From positions 63,922,627 to 63,986,626 of the forward strand of contig NC_077223.1 of NCBI RefSeq assembly GCF_024763615.1: DNA of 64,000 bases, written 5' to 3'. This DNA is from Phlebotomus papatasi (Eukaryota > Arthropoda > Insecta > Diptera > Psychodidae). The notes beneath the pieces are model-generated. The model was not told where the DNA came from, made no database searches, and worked only from the letters and a program-made list of their open reading frames with translations. The position numbers were made by a program, and so were the translations under genes. Below are positions 11,946 to 23,145 of this stretch, piece by piece. How positions within the stretch are numbered: position 1 is the first letter of the stretch; every line of letters starts with the position of its first letter.

Positions 11946-12125
11946 GAGAGTCTTTAGGGGTCAACTCTATGATTCAAGGAAACGAGACCGACCTAGTTTC
12001 CGATGGTCAGGCCGGGACCAGGACGCCAGCTCGTTAGGGATACGGAATTCGAGAACAGTGGCGCATAGCTAGTTCGATTAGCGACGGGTTCTGCGTCTGG
12101 TCAAAACTAGCAATTGGTCGGTTTA
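11946..12125 (+). mobile_element. Decayed non-LTR retrotransposon 3' end
   Basis: This GC-richer island in AT-rich DNA translates, from about 11970, as SRKRDRPSFRW, then DQDASSLGIRNSRTVAHS, a stop, and RRVLRLVKTSNWSV followed by stops. The pattern (basic R-x-R-x-R-P-x-x-R-W, then D-L-x-x-LGIRNWR, then WRRVL-x-x-x-KT) is the usual C-terminus of reverse-transcriptase ORF2 proteins of insect RTE-like non-LTR elements, as I know the family. It is stop-broken and 5'-truncated. The class assignment is inference. Confidence 0.55.
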
Positions 12126-12363
12126 GTAGTACAACCCTAAAAATTTTAAATTTAAATAAGGTCAAAATCAGAAATTTCGAAGATAACCGAAAGCTTTGAA
12201 TTCAAGTTTTAAAAACCAATTTGAAGTTAAACATTGAAATACAATTTTTCGAATTGGAAATTATTTTACTTATTTTAAAATTTACTTAAGAATGATAAGC
12301 ATTTAATTCCGTGAGTTGCATTTTCCTAACCGTTTTGAAGTTGTTATATTAAAACACTCAATT

Positions 12364-12486
12364 AACCTTTCTCTTATTTCTGAAAGCAAAAATTCTTTTC
12401 TATAAACTATTAGTTAACACTAATAACTATTTTCTATAACTTCGATTATTAAAAAGAAATTTTTGCTTTGGGAAATAAGAGAAAAA
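12364..12486. repeat. Inverted repeat / small MITE
   Basis: CTTTCTCTTATTTCTGAAAG on the left mirrors CTTTGGGAAATAAGAGAAAA on the right, with the further match GCAAAAATTCTTTT against AAAAGAAATTTTTGC. Arms are about 34 bp and the spacer about 50 bp of AT-rich sequence. No target-site duplication is certain. Confidence 0.6.
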
Positions 12487-13578
12487 TCGAAATATTTAAA
12501 GGCTAGCGCATTAATAGGCAGGCCACTGTCCCTTACTGTCTAGTTTATGTAATTTATTTTACTTCAAATTCACTCTTCTAATTTATGAATATTTTTCAGA
12601 AATTTTAGAACCCTTATAGCACTTAAAAACCATTGATATGTAATTTATTACATAATAATTTCCAGTAAAATTAGAATGAGTTGTAATGTGTCTTTCATGC
12701 GTTATAGGAAAATAAATTCACGATAATCCAATGAAATAAATTATAAGTTAATTCCATTTAGTGATGGGTTCTCAAATAATGCTCTTTCGTAGAAAGTACA
12801 ATAAAGATAAGTTCTTTAATATATTTTTGGATGCATTTCAAAGTCATTTGGACAATAAAATTGAAGTATAGCCTAATAAAAGTGTCTCTCTTGGATTTTT
12901 ATCGTGTAAAGTGACTTCTTATTTAGGTACCACGAAAGCAAAGAAGTGTCTGATGGTTGGGGTTACCCATTTAGAATTCCATAAGAATTGATTGACTATA
13001 GTTGTCGTAAAAGAAGGTGAAAATATAGTTTATCACTTCAATAGGTATAACACTTTAAATACAATTGGATGTGATTTGGAGTTTGGGGAGACATTTGATT
13101 TATTTATTGAATTCCATTGTTGACAAATTTACTGGAATTTAATGCCCTTGTATTCATATTGCCACTATATCGGTGATTTTCTCTTTCTCCCATCCTATAT
13201 TTGTTTTTGATATTTTATGACCCTACTCTAATGGCCCACATACTAAAAATAAAATTGGGGTAGTTGAGTGAGAGATACACGAAAGCTCAAGAAACATTCA
13301 GCACAAAACTTTTTCACCTAAAGCGCCCCATTGTATGCTGATGAAGAAATGACAAAAGAACAGCATAGAGACATTTACGAAAACGAAATATCACTCGGCT
13401 TGGTACCCAAGAAGCATTTTTTTACAATGCCTTGTAGAAGTCTCTAAGGATATTATAGAATTGTTTAATAATGCTAAGATACTCATAATTTATTTGCACC
13501 AATTATGATTTTAGGAAGGTGAATCCTTAATCCTTATAATAAGAATTAGGCTTTATAGGCCTCTTAATAGTCTTATAA
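12487..13578. other. AT-rich stretch, no gene seen
   Basis: No recognised repeat ends or coding signal. A slightly less AT-rich patch lies at 12900-13000. Confidence 0.3.
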
Positions 13579-13750
13579 TGGCTCCGGCATACCTTTTAAA
13601 TCAGGAAAATCATAAAGTCAAAATTCACATCCCTTTTTCTTAAAAGTTTAGAATAACAACAAATTGAGTTTAGTTCAGTCGAATTTTGAGCCCGAAAGAG
13701 TAAGATAGATTTATGCAAATCTTTTGGGAAAGAAAAGTAGTGCCGAAGGC
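13579..13750. mobile_element. MITE, TGGCTCCGGCACACC family, partial right arm
   Basis: The left arm TGGCTCCGGCATACCTTTTA then AATCAGGAAAATCATAAAG matches the family seen at 30965, 31574, 54993 and 55131. The right end GTGCCGAAGGC is present, but the inner right arm is missing. A TTA/TAA-type target duplication is possible (TAATGGC at the left, GGCTTAAGG at the right), which fits a PIF/Harbinger-like MITE. Confidence 0.6.
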
Positions 13751-16073
13751 TTAAGGCCTTCACAAGTTCCCATCCTAGAGTTATTTTGCTTCTTGGGTAG
13801 TCTTAAGTCTCTGGCTGAGGGTTTTGGAATGGGTGAATAGAATTTTAGCATGAAGGCCCCCATAGTTGCATTATTATCAAAAGTGCATGTTCTTTGAGTA
13901 AAAAAGAAAAAAACAAATGCAAATTACCATTGTTAATTTTATAAAATTGAATCTATTTGTGCGCCTGCAAATGACGTCTTTTGTCAGTGTTTCCAAATAA
14001 ATCACCCACGCTCAAGGGTTCACAAATACAATAAACATTAGTGCATTATTAAAATGATCATGATTTGAACAAATGAAGCATGGCGAAATATTTCTTCATG
14101 TCATGCACGCACAAATCAGGCTCCATTCATTGTTTTTCCGTGGCGACCTCTTGGTCTCTGTGGTGCTGGAAAAAGACACTTGTGGAAATATTGCGGAAAG
14201 CCCAATTCCCTCCTTTTTTGGGCGTTTTCCCAAAAGACTTTTGCTCAATGTGTGTAATTCAAGGAGACGCCAGACACGGGTGAGATGTCTTTTTTTTTTG
14301 GGGCCCCCGAGAAGCAAGCCAACTAACCAACTAACCGGATAAAGACAGAATCCAGCACAATTCTGCATTGTTCTCCTTCATACAGTGTTTTCATTTTGAA
14401 ATATAATAGAGACAATATTGGGCTTGTGCTGCATTGAGAAGAAACTTTTCTTCTCAATCTCAGCGGAATTTCTCCCGTTTTTAGAGGTAACTCTCGAGGT
14501 ATTCTCGAGACACAGATGGATTAGATGGAGCAACCAGGAAAAGGCTATGTAGTGGAGAAAGGTAAATTTTATTATTTTGTTCATTTTGTTACTTCATTTA
14601 GTTTGTCAAAAAATGCGTGTACTGCCCGAGGTTGGGACGGGAATCAAGGAAGTGTAATGGTGAAAGCACTCTTGTGAAGATGTGCAACGGAACATTATTC
14701 AGAGTCGTGTTAATAGAAAATGGAGCCAAAAAGTAGTTTGGGAACCTATCCTTTTGGTCCAGCTTGAAATATTCTGTCCAAGAAATACCAAACCCATTCT
14801 ATCTAACTGCTTAGCCCCTTTTTAGAACCAAGAAAATACGACATGAGGGAGACGACAGAAAAAATAATGTGTTGTTTATAATTCACAAAAAAAAAGATCC
14901 CTCAAACTCCGGCATAGTGTACAATCTACATACAATGCAACTGGCACAAGCGATCATAAATAATAATAGAGCTCAACCATTTCAAGTATTTGGACAATAT
15001 ATCTGTGAGAAAAGTATACAGCTGCGATCGTGAATTATGCGAATGTACACAAGTATGAATTAGTGATCAATTTCATTGATAGCCGCGATGCAATGTAACG
15101 GTTCGCGCTTGTCGACATGTCGACAAGCAAATGTTAGCCAAAACTGAGCACATTCATTAAATGCCTTCTCCCTTCATGATCAATTGGCACATGAAAATTT
15201 TATAATTGCTCCCACCCTCTGACCAAATACGTGATCCTCACACTGAGAATTTGTCGTGTGGGGGCGATCAATTGCTGATCTCATGGACAACACTTTGCCC
15301 GAGGGTTGATCTCTCCACGGATCGAATAAGTCAAACGATCACACATTTTGTCGATGTGATTTATGGAAGTTTTGGGGGAGTTCCGCAAGCTGTTGCAGAG
15401 GTCTTGGAGATCACAGTGGTATTTTGGATGGATCACCGATCTGCCACACTGATCGTGCAGCAGAATATCTATATGCAAATTCGATGTCCATGGAAAAAAA
15501 AAGTTCTTCTCCATAGGAAAGAAAAGCCTTCACATTCTCCTATAAGAATTTCTCATATGGAAAATTGTAAATGAATGCAGAGTCGTATCTAGCTAATCTT
15601 GAAGGGATCATCGTTCTATCCCATGTGACTGCCCCTCGATCTTTCTCTCACACTCCATCTCTCTCTCTTGCTGACCATTTGACCTGAGGAATATTTCTGA
15701 ATTGATGCTGATTTTTTATTCATCTCAAGATCGTGCGGGGACGAAGAATACATTTTAATCAATCTTTTCATCGCGATCGCGACAAGAAACACATTTTTTT
15801 CAACCTTTCCTCCATGAATCCACAATAGAGAAAATTAATTGAGATGGGTGATCGCTGGTTGGCAAATCTTTAATCTTTCCTACAAAAAAAATCCAAGGTG
15901 GTCCTCGGAAACTTCGCGGCAATGACGAAAAGTTTTTTTTATTTGGTTCTCGCGGAAGAAATCGGAAGTCGACTGTAAAAAACCATATCACACATCCCAA
16001 GTAGCAAAATGGTACTAAGTCTACAAATTGAGTCATCAGAACGTTATATGAACGTTGTAGAAATTACTTGAGG
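13751..16073. other. Unique island without recognised gene; possible regulatory DNA
   Basis: The parts 14070-14370 and 15040-16030 are less AT-rich and contain overlapping open frames on both strands (up to 122 codons at 15206-15574, mirrored by open minus frames), with no domain recognisable. A perfect 22-bp palindrome sits at 15107-15128. Several GATCG words occur at 15185-15450 and 15725-15860. I cannot assign a gene. Confidence 0.3.
15107..15128. repeat. Perfect 22-bp palindrome
   Basis: The half-site GCTTGTCGACA is followed directly by its exact reverse complement TGTCGACAAGC. There is no spacer and the surroundings are unique sequence, so it is not a MITE arm. It could be a dimeric protein-binding site or chance. 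Confidence 0.8.
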
Positions 16074-16075
16074 TA

Positions 16076-16941
16076 CACCGAGAAAAATGTGGATGGTAAA
16101 ATTTACCATCCTCCATACAAAATTCTAATGACCGGATAGTAAAAAAGTCACCTAGCAAACGCGATATTAAATTGGACTGTCAAAAATTGTAGAATCTATT
16201 GCATGGATAGTAAATTCTAATAGCCGGATGGTAAATTCTAACATCCCAGGATATTAGATTTTACTAGCCGGATGGTACATTTTACTGGCAGGATAGTAAA
16301 TTTTACTAGCCGGATATTAGAATGAAAAATGTCGGAAAAATTTATTTTTCCTTATTTTCATTGAATTTTGGCCATTGTTTGAGGGCTTGGGGCCCTTCTT
16401 GGATGACATTCTCTGTATTTCAAGCCATTTTGGTGCGTGAAAATTGACGACTGCGCCGAGATTTGAACACGCGACCTTTGTGATGACAGTCCAGTATCTT
16501 CCAGCTGCGCCACGAATTGCTATAATGTATTCAAAGCATATCGGGAACCGTTGCATCGGCACCCACGATATTCCAAAATGACATTCTAACAGCAGGATGG
16601 CAAATTTTACTGGCTTGGATAGTAATTTCAATCCAAATTACTATCCTCCGTTAAAATTTACTGTCTTCCAGTTAAATTTTAACATCTAATATGCGGCCAG
16701 TAAAATTTACTACCCGGATATTAGAATCTAAGAGAGGTCAAGGTAAAATCTAAAGGAGGGTAGTAGATTTTACCATCCGGCTATTAGAATTTACTATCGA
16801 TAGGATAGTAAATTTTAAAATGTCAAGATGGTAGATTCTAAAGGAAAGTTTCTATGGAGGATGGTATTTTCTACTATCTTTTGAGATAGTAGAATTTAAA
16901 GACACGATTTGTAGAAAATACCAACCAAATTTTTCTCGGTG
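16076..16941. mobile_element. TA-flanked TIR element CACCGAGAAAAAT with internal sub-repeats
   Basis: The left end CACCGAGAAAAATGTGGATG and the right end ATTTTTCTCGGTG are inverted, each bordered by TA. The arms consist of many imperfect copies of GGATAGTAAATTTTACTAGC in both orientations (16110-16320 and 16580-16860). Between them lies an unrelated segment (about 16320-16580) holding a tRNA-like stretch on the minus strand. No transposase ORF. Confidence 0.75.
16450..16517 (-). repeat. tRNA-like sequence inside the TIR element
   Basis: On the minus strand TGGCGCAGCTGG (16501-16512) fits the pol III A-box consensus and TGTTCAAATCTC (16458-16469) is close to a B box, at tRNA-like spacing. A short anticodon-stem pairing (GACT with GGTC) is possible. 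The T-stem is not well paired, so it is a decayed tRNA-derived segment, probably SINE-like, and not a functional tRNA. Confidence 0.5.
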
Positions 16942-17065
16942 TAGCTATGAGCTTTCAACTACTTTCTTTCCACAGTATTACATTGTATTTATTCGAAATA
17001 ATTCCTTTAGTATATTAACACGTAAGTACGTTAATGATATTAACCTTCAAAATATGTCGTACATT

Positions 17066-17083
17066 TGCTAGAGGGCGCTGCAC
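17066..17083 (+). promoter_or_regulatory. CTCF-like motif (candidate)
   Basis: The word GCTAGAGGGCGCTGCA resembles the CTCF core consensus (AGrkGGCGCy). It lies between two TIR elements. A match of this kind can occur by chance, and binding is inference only. Confidence 0.3.
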
Positions 17084-17122
17084 CCTAGATAAAGGATTAA
17101 ATTTGTTAACGGTAAATGCCTT

Positions 17123-17374
17123 CACTGAGAAAAAAGAGGGTGCGATTAACTTATTTCCCTCATAACTTTAACAATTTTTAGATGTAAAAACATATCAACA
17201 TTTTTTAATGTTAATTTTACACCTTTTTAAGGGTAAAATTAACATAAAAAGGGTTAGTTTAACCCCTAATACACCTTAAAAGGGTAATATTTACACCGAT
17301 TTTAGATCAATACTGCAGGGTAAAATTAACATTTCCGGAAAGTTATTTTAACTTTTTTCGGATTTCTCTCGGTG
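17123..17374. mobile_element. MITE CACTGAGAAAAA family, copy 1
   Basis: It begins CACTGAGAAAAAAGAGGGTG and ends GGATTTCTCTCGGTG. The interior shares long blocks with copies at 21733 and 22889, for example ATTTACACCGATTT, CAATACTGCAGGGTAAAATT and AACATTTCCGGAA. The edges are TT rather than TA. About 252 bp, non-coding. Confidence 0.85.
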
Positions 17375-17397
17375 TTCGAAAGTAATGGTGGTATTCG

Positions 17398-17645
17398 AAT
17401 GAAAAATTAAGATATTTTTTAGTACCTTCCTGTTCTAAAGTGTTTCTGTGTTATCGACTTTTCTTTGTGTTGGTTCTTGTCATGACTGTTTGGTGGTTAT
17501 AGAACACAGCTAGGACTGTCAGTTAAGTCAAGTTAAGTCAGTTAAGGAAGTCAGTTAAGACAGGAACGAACACAAATAATAGTCGATTATATAGAAGCAC
17601 TTGAGAGCCGTAAAGTACTAAAAAAAAATGGTAATTTTTCATTGA
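17398..17645. repeat. Inverted repeat enclosing TCAGTTAAG tandem words
   Basis: AATGAAAAATTA plus TTTTTTAGTAC on the left mirrors GTACTAAAAAAAA plus TAATTTTTCATT on the right. Inner blocks (TTCTTGTCATGACTG and GACAGGAACGAACAC) are partly mirrored. The centre (17518-17565) has four imperfect direct copies of GTCAGTTAAG. Probably a small foldback element. Confidence 0.5.
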
Positions 17646-20222
17646 AATTTCACCATAAAGCTTAAGTTTTCTTTAGGTCACTAGACATTTTTTAATGCTT
17701 AAAGGTATCAGAATTGCATTCAGTTAAGTCCATTACTTGACACTCCATGGAGCATAAAGGGTAAAAATACCCCAAATATATGCTGAAAAGTTTTCAATTT
17801 CAAATTGAAATTTCAAGTTCATTAATGGGAAATTTCTAAAACTCCTTTTCATACTATTCTTAGTTAATTTATTTGGCCTTTCTAGACGTTCATTGGACAT
17901 TTCAGCATCTAAGTGTGGAAATCTCCATGTTATTTTAATCTACGCGGAATACTTTTTATAGGGTTCAAAAACTGTAAAATTCAGTAATCCTCCATCGAGA
18001 TGGAAGACATGGAATCGATATGGGTTTGTTTATGATGGATCGACAGAGAGTGTTGGATCGAATGTGTTGATCTGTCGTGATGCAACGTCCATCACGCGCC
18101 GTGTCTGAAGAAATTGCTGGAGTTGAGGATAAAAAAGTCTCTCTAATTCATCGTTGGATGAAATAAAATTAATAAGAGTATTTTGACGGGCATACATTGT
18201 ACGATCGCGACCGTTTCATCATCGTAAATCGTCTAATGACTCTGACATACTTTTCGCAATTTTCCCTCCTAAATAACATAGGAAACGATCGAAGAGAGGA
18301 AAAAGCCCACAATTTGGCTAAATTAATAATTACTCCCCATATACCTTTTGCCACAATATATATCTCACCAGCCATGTGGGAATTTCTCAAGATTTCCTCC
18401 ACACGGACACTCAGAATGGAAATGGAATTTTTCCAAACACGAAAACAAGAATCGTCCAATTGGGTCCTAATTGTCAATTGGGTCACCTCATTGCATAATG
18501 AATCACTGTTCTTATGTCGCTTAGGAGAAAGAAACACCTCATTCATCCAAATAAAAAATAAATAAACCCTCGCAATTGCTTTATTAGACACGATTCGTTT
18601 GCCGCAAAAGAAATCACGCGCACCTTTTTGATGAATATATTTTATAATATCCCAATCGTAAGAAAAATATCCAAATGTTGACAATTTGATTGAAGTTCGT
18701 TGTGTTTGCATCTGTCTTCACGTGCAAATCACACCTTTTTCTGTGCCGTCTACACCCATTTTCCTGTATACACATCGAAAGCCCCCCGAAAACTTCAAAC
18801 CACATCTCAATTAACCAGCGAAAACACCCTCAGCTTTTGAAATATATGCCCACGAGATTGCCAAGAAAATTGGATAATTCTAGGATATTTGATATTTCTG
18901 GGATTTTTTTTTTAAACTTAAAAACCAACATTATTGCCCTGTCTTGAGAGATTGAGTTTTGCCCAGACTGAGAGAAGAGATTCGATGAAAATTTGGAACA
19001 CCATTAAATTTATCACAACCACAAATCGCTTTCAGTATTTTTCGTGATTCAATTTTAAATATCGTTCTTTGTTCCTTCTCCCGTGGATTCTTGAGATGTC
19101 TCTCGAGGCTTTTTTTGCCTCTACCTTCCTCGATCTCTCTAATTGTGTCTTTTTTCGATCGTGAGCCTCGGCCAGGGGGTGTGTAAGTTACTAAAAAAAA
19201 AGTTTCCTTCGTTCGGTTAGGTTCGTTAAAACGTTTAAGTGTCTGAACAGAAGCTATATCCGTTTACTCCTTTGTCTCTTTTTTAGCTGAGTTTACAGAG
19301 TTATACGGCTTAAAATATTTTTTAACCTTCCATATTCCCCTAACTTCATTCTTCTCTGCAAGTTTTCATATTAAATTTCCTTAAATTAAGTTATTATATT
19401 AGAAACCCTAATACAGGTTTCAGACATAATGCTTAGTCTCATGGCCAGGGGTCTCTCGAAATTTCATTTTTCCATACGTTTTTGCATAGAAGCACTGAAT
19501 ACTATTGACAAGTTTTGTCCTAAAGACAATTGACTTATCAGTCTGACATATTTCGAAATCGTGCATTAAAAGCTATCTAAAAATACATATTTCATTATGC
19601 TCGCCGAAATAATACAAGAACTACGAGCAAATTTGTTTAAGTCGCGGTACAATATCTGCAAAATTTTTACAAGAAAAAGAGAAAAATAGCTTCACTTTAT
19701 ATTAGGCTTGATGGGCCCCTGCTTATGGCTTAACTTCTCTAATTTCTTATCAATCAAGATTTCTTGGAAAATTATTATTTAGGATTGGCAGTTATGGGCG
19801 AGTGATACATTAAATTTTGAAAAACCAATAAAATCGGTTACTAATTTGAATTTTAAGATCATCGGGAACTAAATTAAAGCATAGTGCTGAAGCCAGCATA
19901 AGTAGGAAAAATTGAAACTTCAACGTCATTTGTGTTCATAATAAATAACCTTATCCCTATATAATTCTCACAACTTTGCACGAAAATCCAAAAACTCAAC
20001 ACTAAGTTTGAATTTTCGAATATTAATGACATTTTGGTTATTTAGATCATAGAACCATTTGTCTTTGTAGCCGAGAAACTGTCAAATAACTAATATTAGA
20101 GTTTTCCAAAGTAATATCATCTTTACTTTGATGGGGCTATATTGGGCTAGATTTTATCAGGAATTGGGATCTTTCAAGGAAAACGTATTAGCTTTTCCAG
20201 GCCTTTCGGCTCAAATTTTAAG
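17646..20222. other. Unique island at 18.0-19.2 kb, otherwise AT-rich; no gene recognised
   Basis: A 180-codon open frame lies on the minus strand (18169-18711), overlapped by a 122-codon frame on the plus strand (18197-18565). Neither shows a domain I recognise. Having both strands open suggests locally scarce stop codons, not a proven gene. A fragment of the TATACGG..TTCAGAC MITE family lies near 19300-19445. Nothing else is identified. Confidence 0.3.
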
Positions 20223-20230
20223 CTTTTATC

Positions 20231-20498
20231 CAGGGGCATGATATTTCCTATGTTTCCCATATGTTTCTAGCGAGCCGAAAAAACTTTTGAGATTATTAGC
20301 TGTTTTCTGTCATTGTAGAACGAAATAGCAAAAAATACTAATACAAAATAAAAGCTAATTTAATAACGAAGAGGCAACCGAAAACCCTAAATTGGCAACC
20401 TACGTAGTTTTGGAGATATCTCGTGAAATGTGTACGAAAACGGGGAAAAAATTACACTAAACCCGGTCGCATTTTTCAGAGCTAATGTCACTTCCCTG
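20231..20498. mobile_element. hAT-like MITE with exact 8-bp duplication, copy 1
   Basis: The 268-bp element starts CAGGGGCATGATATTTCC and ends AATGTCACTTCCCTG, short imperfect TIRs. It is flanked on both sides by the 8-bp word CTTTTATC (20223-20230 and 20499-20506). An 8-bp duplication with CAG..CTG ends is the hallmark of hAT elements. A sister copy is at 34230-34496. No coding capacity, so it depends on a transposase elsewhere. Confidence 0.85.
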
Positions 20499-20506
20499 CT
20501 TTTATC

Positions 20507-21732
20507 AGTGATGATTTAGTTCAGCAAAAGTAACCACAAAGAAAGTTTCTATCCTACTAATTCATCTTTAGAATTTTATTAGTCTATACGACTCGAAAAG
20601 TAGTACACCTTGTTTTGGGAGACTTATAAACCCCCTGATGATCTCGTATTTCCCAACATTGATATCTACCATACATACTTCAAATTAAATTTATCCCTTT
20701 TTTCTGTTCATTGTGATAAAGGAAAAAAATTCTGTGACACAAAAGTCCAAGTCATAAGCGAAAATGCCACAACACAAATCATGTGAAGCTTTGAGGTCAG
20801 TCTTAAAAGGCACATATAAAAAAAGATGCAAGTAGAAACACAATGGAAAAATTGATGTTAATCGTTTCATACACTGTAAACATAATTACCGGATAGATTT
20901 CGAATTCTTATCGAGCTTTCCTGTGCTTATTAAATGCATTTGTGAAATGTCATAGAAGTTCTCTTTGCTTCACACATCTCAACAGACGGAAAAAAGGCAT
21001 ACATTCTGCTGTGATTGGAGATGTTGGAGGTATAAACATGGTTTAAAAAAAAAGCTCATGACCTTTGGGATGTTTCTCCATCTGAGGCACAGACACACAT
21101 ATATAACTTGGAAATTCAATGCCAAATCGAGCACCAATTGCTCGAGACCGAAAATCATCACGAACTTCGCAAATTGCCATAAATTTTCCTTCGGCGGCAG
21201 CATTTTGGTTAGAGTAGCCAGAAGAATTTCTAAATCTTGCACTCCAAAACCACCAATTATTGCTGCCAGCAGCAGCGGAACATGGGCTCAATTCAACTTT
21301 GTGTCTCTCAAATATACAAGACCTTTCACGCGGTTCCCAATGCATCAGCTGCAAATTAAACTTTACAGCGAATATATGAATTTTTCAGAAGCAATTAAAG
21401 TCCTTAGAAATGTTAACAGAAAAGTGAACTTTTCTGGAGATTTTAGGAAATTTTAAGAAAGGTTTCAGCTTTATCTATACGTTTCGACACGTGACGCAAT
21501 ACAGGAAAAATACTAATATCGTGGAAGTTTGTCTAATGTGCTAATTTTAGATTATTAACAATGAAGGTTTTACTAATTTTTCCGATCTATTTTTATAGAT
21601 GTTGTATAACTTTACTAAATAACCAAAACTTTTTATTACTTGAAAAAAAAAAAACCAAAATTATTTTTTTAAATGAAAATACTGAAAATTAAAATATTGA
21701 AAATTATAGCTTCAAAATTAGTACAGTTACTA
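20507..21732. other. Unique island, no gene recognised
   Basis: A 163-codon plus-strand frame (20965-21456) overlaps minus-strand frames of 87 and 103 codons (20979-21354). None has a recognisable domain, signal peptide or splice context. The segment 20960-21450 is less AT-rich than its flanks. It is perhaps a conserved non-coding or regulatory segment. Confidence 0.3.
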
Positions 21733-21974
21733 CACTGAGAAAAAGATGGTGCGATTAATATTTTTTCCTCAGAAATTTAACACTTTTTAGGTGTAAAAAT
21801 ATATCAACATTTTTTAATGTAAATTTTACACCTTTTTGAGAGTAAAATTAACATGAAAATGGGTACCTTTAACCCCTAAAAATGGTAATATTTACACCGA
21901 TTTCGGATCAATACTGCAGGGTAAAATTAACATTTCCGGAATGTTATTTTAACTTTTTCGGATTTCTCTCAGTG
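21733..21974. mobile_element. MITE CACTGAGAAAAA family, copy 2
   Basis: Starts CACTGAGAAAAAGATGGTGC, ends CGGATTTCTCTCAGTG, with TA on both sides. It shares long interior blocks with copies 1 and 3, including GATCAATACTGCAGGGTAAA. About 242 bp and non-coding. Confidence 0.9.
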
Positions 21975-22019
21975 TATAAACATGTATTAAAGCTTTATTT
22001 CAGAGAGCAGTATAATTGT

Positions 22020-22740
22020 TCGATTTTGAATTATATACATATTTCGACTTGTTAATTTCGAGGGGTCATATTTTGGCAGAATTTTGAAAATGTGAAATTT
22101 CGAGTTTTTTGACATCACTCTGTTTGCCTTTGCCCGTCTGTGAATCCGACCGTCACTACGCCTAGAGCCCAAACGGTTAGAGATGGATACTTGGACCCTT
22201 CGAAGAACCCTCCTCATAAGTCGGCCTTGGGACTATTAACATACCCCTCATTTTTCCATAATCCTTCCCCTTCCCCTCCAAAACCGTGTTTGTTTTTAGG
22301 ATTGCTCGAAAACGCGTAGTGAGATTTTTTCATTTTAGATTATGTTTTAGAGTTTACCCAGACGGACATTTTATCCATAAACGAAAATACCGTTGAATCA
22401 TTTCGTAACCACCAATTATGGTGGCCGGATTTCCCGGTTGGAATGGTCTTGGAATTTTTGACAAGTTTCAACCAGTTCTAACTGGTTCTAAACCGGGTAT
22501 GAACAGGTTCATAACCGATAACTAATTCTTAGCCGAAATAAATGGTATTACCTCTAAGCCATTTTAGACGATATTTTAAGTTATTTATGAGTCAGTTTAA
22601 ATCTGTTGTGAATCGGTACACGGTAAATATTGCGAAGGTTTTTTTTACGTATAACATCTACGTCACGAGTTCGAGCATTTTTCCAATCTTGGAACGCTTT
22701 TACCACACCCGCTTTTAGTGTTTATTTGTAGAGTGTCTTT
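22020..22740 (+). repeat. Long dispersed repeat (CACGAGTTCGAGCATTT family), copy 1
   Basis: This stretch aligns by eye over most of its length with 43530-44285 and, on the minus strand, with 50010-50455. Shared words include GCCCAAACGGTTAGAGAT, ATTGCTCGAAAACGCGT, CCCTTCCCCTCCAAAACC, GACGGACATTTTATCC, GGTTCTAAACCGG and CACGAGTTCGAGCATTT. No terminal repeats are clear. It lies between two MITE copies of the CACTGAGAAAAA family. The class is unknown. Confidence 0.7.
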
Positions 22741-22888
22741 AACTTCTATGTCCGAGTTGATTATCATCAAACGATAAAAAAGGTAAAGTCAAAATTATAA
22801 GCAAACTTAAATTAGGCTCGCTGTCTTAGAAGGTAAGTTAATTTTGCAATAATCTTCAATTTAAATTATGATTTAAAATTTAAAGATA

Positions 22889-23145
22889 CACTGAGAAAAA
22901 ACGGGGGTTCGATTAACATTTTTCCTCATAACTTTAACACTTTTTTAGGTGCAAAAATATATCAACATTTTTTAATGTTAATTTTACACCTTTTTAAGGG
23001 TTAAATTAACATGAAAAAGGGTAACTTTAACCCCTAATACACCTAAAAAGCATAATATTTACACCGATTTCGGATCAATACTGCAGGGTAAAATTAACAT
23101 TTCCGGAATATTATTTTAACTTTTTCGGATTTCTCTCAGTCAGTG
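22889..23145. mobile_element. MITE CACTGAGAAAAA family, copy 3
   Basis: Starts CACTGAGAAAAAACGGGGGT, ends TTTCTCTCAGTCAGTG with a 4-bp CAGT doubling at the tip, and is bordered by TA on both sides. Interior as in copies 1 and 2. Confidence 0.9.

Noticed and set aside
15206..15574. 122-codon plus-strand frame as a gene
   Set aside because: Overlaps an open minus-strand frame, and no motif or splice support is visible.
18169..18711. 180-codon minus-strand frame as a host gene
   Set aside because: No recognisable domain, the overlapping strand is also open, and no splice or promoter context is visible. Kept only as a low-interest finding.
20965..21456. 163-codon plus-strand frame as a gene
   Set aside because: The opposite strand is open over the same span in two frames, composition is unbiased and no family is recognised.
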